Of a stretch of DNA of 64,000 bases, positions 61,238-64,000 are shown one piece after another. The DNA is taken from contig OX637402.1 in the NCBI GenBank assembly GCA_951799425.1, forward strand, positions 20,039,844 to 20,103,843, read 5' to 3'. Both the position numbers and the translations under genes were made by a program. The first letter of the stretch is position 1. Each line of letters opens with the position of its first letter. The notes beneath the pieces were generated by a model. The model searched no databases. It was given only the letters and a program-made list of their open reading frames with translations, and was not told the DNA's origin. The DNA is from Ilex aquifolium. Lineage: Eukaryota > Streptophyta > Magnoliopsida > Aquifoliales > Aquifoliaceae.

Positions 61238-61489
61238 TATTTGCACAAACACTGTAAGCATGACGGTAATAGTAAATAAAAGGCAATTTTTTGGAGAATC
61301 TTTGTGCCTATCTTTAACAATTAAGGGGGAGTGCCCCAACATTCATAGGCATGCAATTGCACACACACACGCATGCACATGCATGCACACGGAACAGATT
61401 GTATATGTCATTTGAATGGAGTGGAACTCTGTTTCTGCGGATCCTTTTTGACACACTTTGCAACTGCTGTATAGTCCATGGTTCATAGC

Positions 61490-61640
61490 ATCAGTTGATA
61501 CCGAGATAATTCCATTGAGTCGTGTCCACATTCGGAACCTTTTGTTCTGATACCATTCCACATTTCATGTAAATTAGAAGATTACGATCATCGAATTAAC
61601 ATGATCTGAATTTTTTGTCAAGTTCAATTTCTTTAATCTA
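61490..61640. repeat. Diverged interspersed repeat, related to 23970-24220
   Basis: Same ordered blocks as at 23970: TTGAGTCGT, TGATACC, TGTAAAT-AGAAG, GAATTAAC and TTGTCAAGTTCAAT. It lies in the 3' flank of the DUF1336 gene. Confidence 0.4.
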
Positions 61641-61727
61641 ATATTTCATATATATATATATGTATATATATTGTCTAATGTCATACAGTGATATGTGTAT
61701 TAATGCCTTTTGAGCCGATAGCTGATA

Positions 61728-62014
61728 CTGCCGACTTAAGCCCCCATTTTATATCAACTCATTAAACAAAACTTGTCAGTGTCCTGCTGCCTGCAGAGTT
61801 TCCCCTACCACAGAAAATAATTTCTGATCAACTGTTTGAAGTTCGATTCATATACATTTCATGATGTATATGAATCTGCCGACTTAAGCCCCCATTTTAT
61901 ATCAACTCATTAAACAAAACTTGTCAGTGTCCTGCTGCCTGCAGAGTTTCCCCTACCACAGAAAATAATTTCTGATCAACTGTTTGAAGTTCGATTCATA
62001 TACATTTCATGATG
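61728..62014. repeat. Direct duplication, 139 bp with 148 bp period
   Basis: 61728-61866 and 61876-62014 appear identical, separated by nine bases. The block starts CTGCCGACTTAAGCC and ends CATTTCATGATG. No coding content. It lies between the convergent DUF1336 and LRR genes. Confidence 0.93.
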
Positions 62015-62894
62015 GATTGGTACTTGTCTGGGGAATAATAGATAAAGACTGACAGTAGTAGGTTAAGGATGAATTTTTTTTTTTCTGACCCGTTCCGGTT
62101 CTTGTTGGACTTGATATGGTGAGAGGGAGTGAAGATGTTTCCCTTTGTAGGGGTAATGCATCAAATTGTTTTTTGTCTCCAATGATTTGGCTACTGGAAA
62201 TGGAAGCATATAAACTGCTGATGACACAGTTATATATACTAGTGCACACAGTTATCGGTGTGAACATGACTACGAAGGAGTGATTTTGGAAGAAAGAGGG
62301 AGAAAGATATGAAGAGTGAGAAAAAACTAAGAGTTTGGCAGTTGAGTGTGTTAAAAAACCGGAAAGTAATACTGTAATAGTAGAACTTTTTTAGTTGGGG
62401 CAGTTAGGCGGGCTTAAAGAGAAAGAGTTATGGTGATTATTTGCAAAGAATTGGAGAGTAATTTAGACATTTTATGAGTGGACACAGAACTCTACCCTTT
62501 ACCTGTATAATAGAAATAGATATACGTATATACTAGTTTTCATGACACTTGTATACTTGCCAATCAAATAATAGTTACTGTGATATAAACTGTGGTGAAA
62601 GAGGAAGTCGGTTAGAAATCAAGATATAAGAGAGATAGATAGTCATGGAAGTGTGGGAGAGAGAGAGAGAGAGAGAAGCTGTTAGGGAAGAGAGACAGTG
62701 TGTTATGGAAGAGTGGGAAGTTTTATCTGAAAAAGTTAATTGTAAATTAAGTAGTAATGGTATTACACTGCTAATAAAAGCAAGAGGACACCAAACTTCT
62801 CATCTCTCTTTAGATAGATATTGAGAAAGGGGCTTATCTCAGATATTTAGGCCATGACATCAAGTAGTTTTATATTCAATAGAACATTCAAATA
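62015..62894. other. Intergenic DNA between convergent genes
   Basis: No gene recognised. It should include the 3' UTR of the minus-strand LRR gene. There is a short GA tract near 62658-62676. Confidence 0.5.
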
Positions 62895-64000
62895 TCAAGC
62901 CTTGCAAGGAGGCAAGGGTTTACCACATAAACCTTCGTTTCCAGAGTAAGAGCTTCCTGGAAAATCACTTAAAGGCTTCCCAAAAGGTATTCTTCCCACA
63001 AGAAGATTGTCAGACAAGTCCAACTCTTTCAGCTCTCTCAACTTCAAATATTCTCCTGGTATTTCGCCCGTAAAACGATTTTTCTGCAGTTTCAGCCTCT
63101 CCAAGAAGCTTATATTTGCGAGAGAGACTGGCAAGTCAGAACCCAACTTATTATAGCTCAAATCTAGACTCTGCATAAATTCTAATTTCCCCACAGAAGG
63201 TGGTAACCTTCCTGTGAGAAGGTTATGTGATAAGTTGAGATACTTGATCCCAAGATACCCTCCTATGCCAATCTACTCGATATCGCCCGAAAAACTATTA
63301 TCAGAAAGATCAAGATATGTTGATTCTCCACTGAACGAGCTTTGAGTCTCAAAAACCTGATTTATGGTGCCTGTTAGTTTGTTTGAGTGGAGATCAAGCA
63401 CTCCCAAGGTTCGGTTGGTAATTGTTGTAGGAATCTCCGAGATCAGTGAATTCACTGAAAGGTTCAACAGGTCGAGCTGAGTTGGACTTCCAATCCATGC
63501 AGGTATGGTTCCGGTGAGATGGTTAGCCGATAAGTCGAGCTCTATTAGTGACCCAGTTGTTTGCAGATAATCAGGAATGTCCCCTAGGATTCCACAACCA
63601 GCCAGGTAAATCCGAGAAAGCGATGGCAGTCCTACTAACCACTTGGGGATGGAAGAAAGGTTTAAAAGGTTGAATGAGAGATCAAGTGTTTGAAGATTTT
63701 GCAGTGAAGCCATTTCATGGGGCAAAGGTCCTTGAATCATGTTCTGAGAAATGCTGAAAATTATAAGCTGAGAGAGACGGCCTATCGATGGGGGTATATG
63801 ACCAGACAAGCTGTTGCCACTGAGATATATCTCTGTTACAGATTGTAGATCAGCTAGACTGGAAGGAATAGGCCCCTGGAGGCGGTTATTCGCTAGGGAA
63901 ACTGTTTCGAGGGAGGTTAGATAACCAAAGGTTGAGGGAATTCCTCCGGTGAGGCGATTACTATCAAGTATTAGAACTCTTAGGGAAGACATCTGCCCAA
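62895..64000 (-). pseudogene. Leucine-rich-repeat protein, 3' part, interrupted by an in-frame TAG
   Basis: The frame is open from the right edge (5' end outside the window) to TAG at 63275-63273. It continues in the same frame to the natural stop TGA at 62897-62895. About 240 residues precede the premature stop and 125 follow. Both parts show 24-residue plant-type LRRs, for example LDLSANHLTGTIPAWIG and LNLSHNLLTGRLPPSVGKL. The last repeat leads into a cap ending GNEGLCGKPLPPCKA with no transmembrane or kinase domain, as in secreted LRR proteins or truncated receptor-like proteins. The stop sits within a repeat (after SFSGDIE), so it is a nonsense change rather than a gene boundary. It could be a pseudogene, a recent allele or a sequencing error. 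Confidence 0.8.

Overview
This 64 kb window is nuclear DNA of a flowering plant, most likely a eudicot. The evidence is intron-rich genes with GT-AG junctions in AT-rich introns, plant-specific protein families, and many plant-type transposons. All gene models below were assembled by hand from reading frames and splice sites. Phases close at every junction, but no transcript evidence was available.

Layout. (1) 1-17367, minus strand: the N-terminal 748 residues, in 21 exons, of an ALA3-like P4-ATPase (phospholipid flippase); the gene continues past the left edge. Its introns hold a 1.4 kb hAT element with a tandem tRNA-like module, a 333 bp hAT MITE, and two MITEs that stop within about 16 bp of 5' splice sites. 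(2) 17.4-22.5 kb: AT-rich divergent intergenic DNA with a TIR element containing a minisatellite. (3) 22503-25898, plus: a four-exon SHW1-like gene, 212 aa. (4) 26.6-27.0 kb: a MULE-like TIR element. (5) 28202-30870, plus: a three-exon NPF/POT transporter (NPF2-like, 609 aa) with an Asp-Ser/Glu-Pro repeat in the central loop. (6) 31-41 kb: a gene-free graveyard of transposons, with a probable solo LTR, three hAT elements with 8 bp target duplications (one nested in another), and four Mutator-like TIR elements. (7) 40994-54774: a young, complete Ty3/gypsy element of the Tat type, inserted in minus orientation, with 5 bp target duplications and LTRs about 99% identical. (8) 55720-61237, plus: a nine-exon N-myristoylation-type DUF1336/EDR2-C protein, 534 aa. 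(9) 62895-64000, minus: the 3' part of a leucine-rich-repeat gene interrupted by an in-frame stop, running off the right edge.

The most unusual object is the retrotransposon. Its gag-pol reads on the minus strand and has five lesions: three TAG stops, one TAA stop and a 104 bp tandem duplication. On the opposite strand, between pol and the 3' LTR, lie two separate intact spliced genes (792 and 338 aa). They are diverged paralogs sharing a domain, a basic RKRK patch, a C-terminal helical segment and one intron position. Their 3' ends and the 3' end of pol converge on an array of 54 bp repeats built from two related 27 bp palindromic halves. The antisense genes are intact while the replication genes are broken.

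The host genes are unrelated housekeeping, transport and signalling genes that do not form a pathway.
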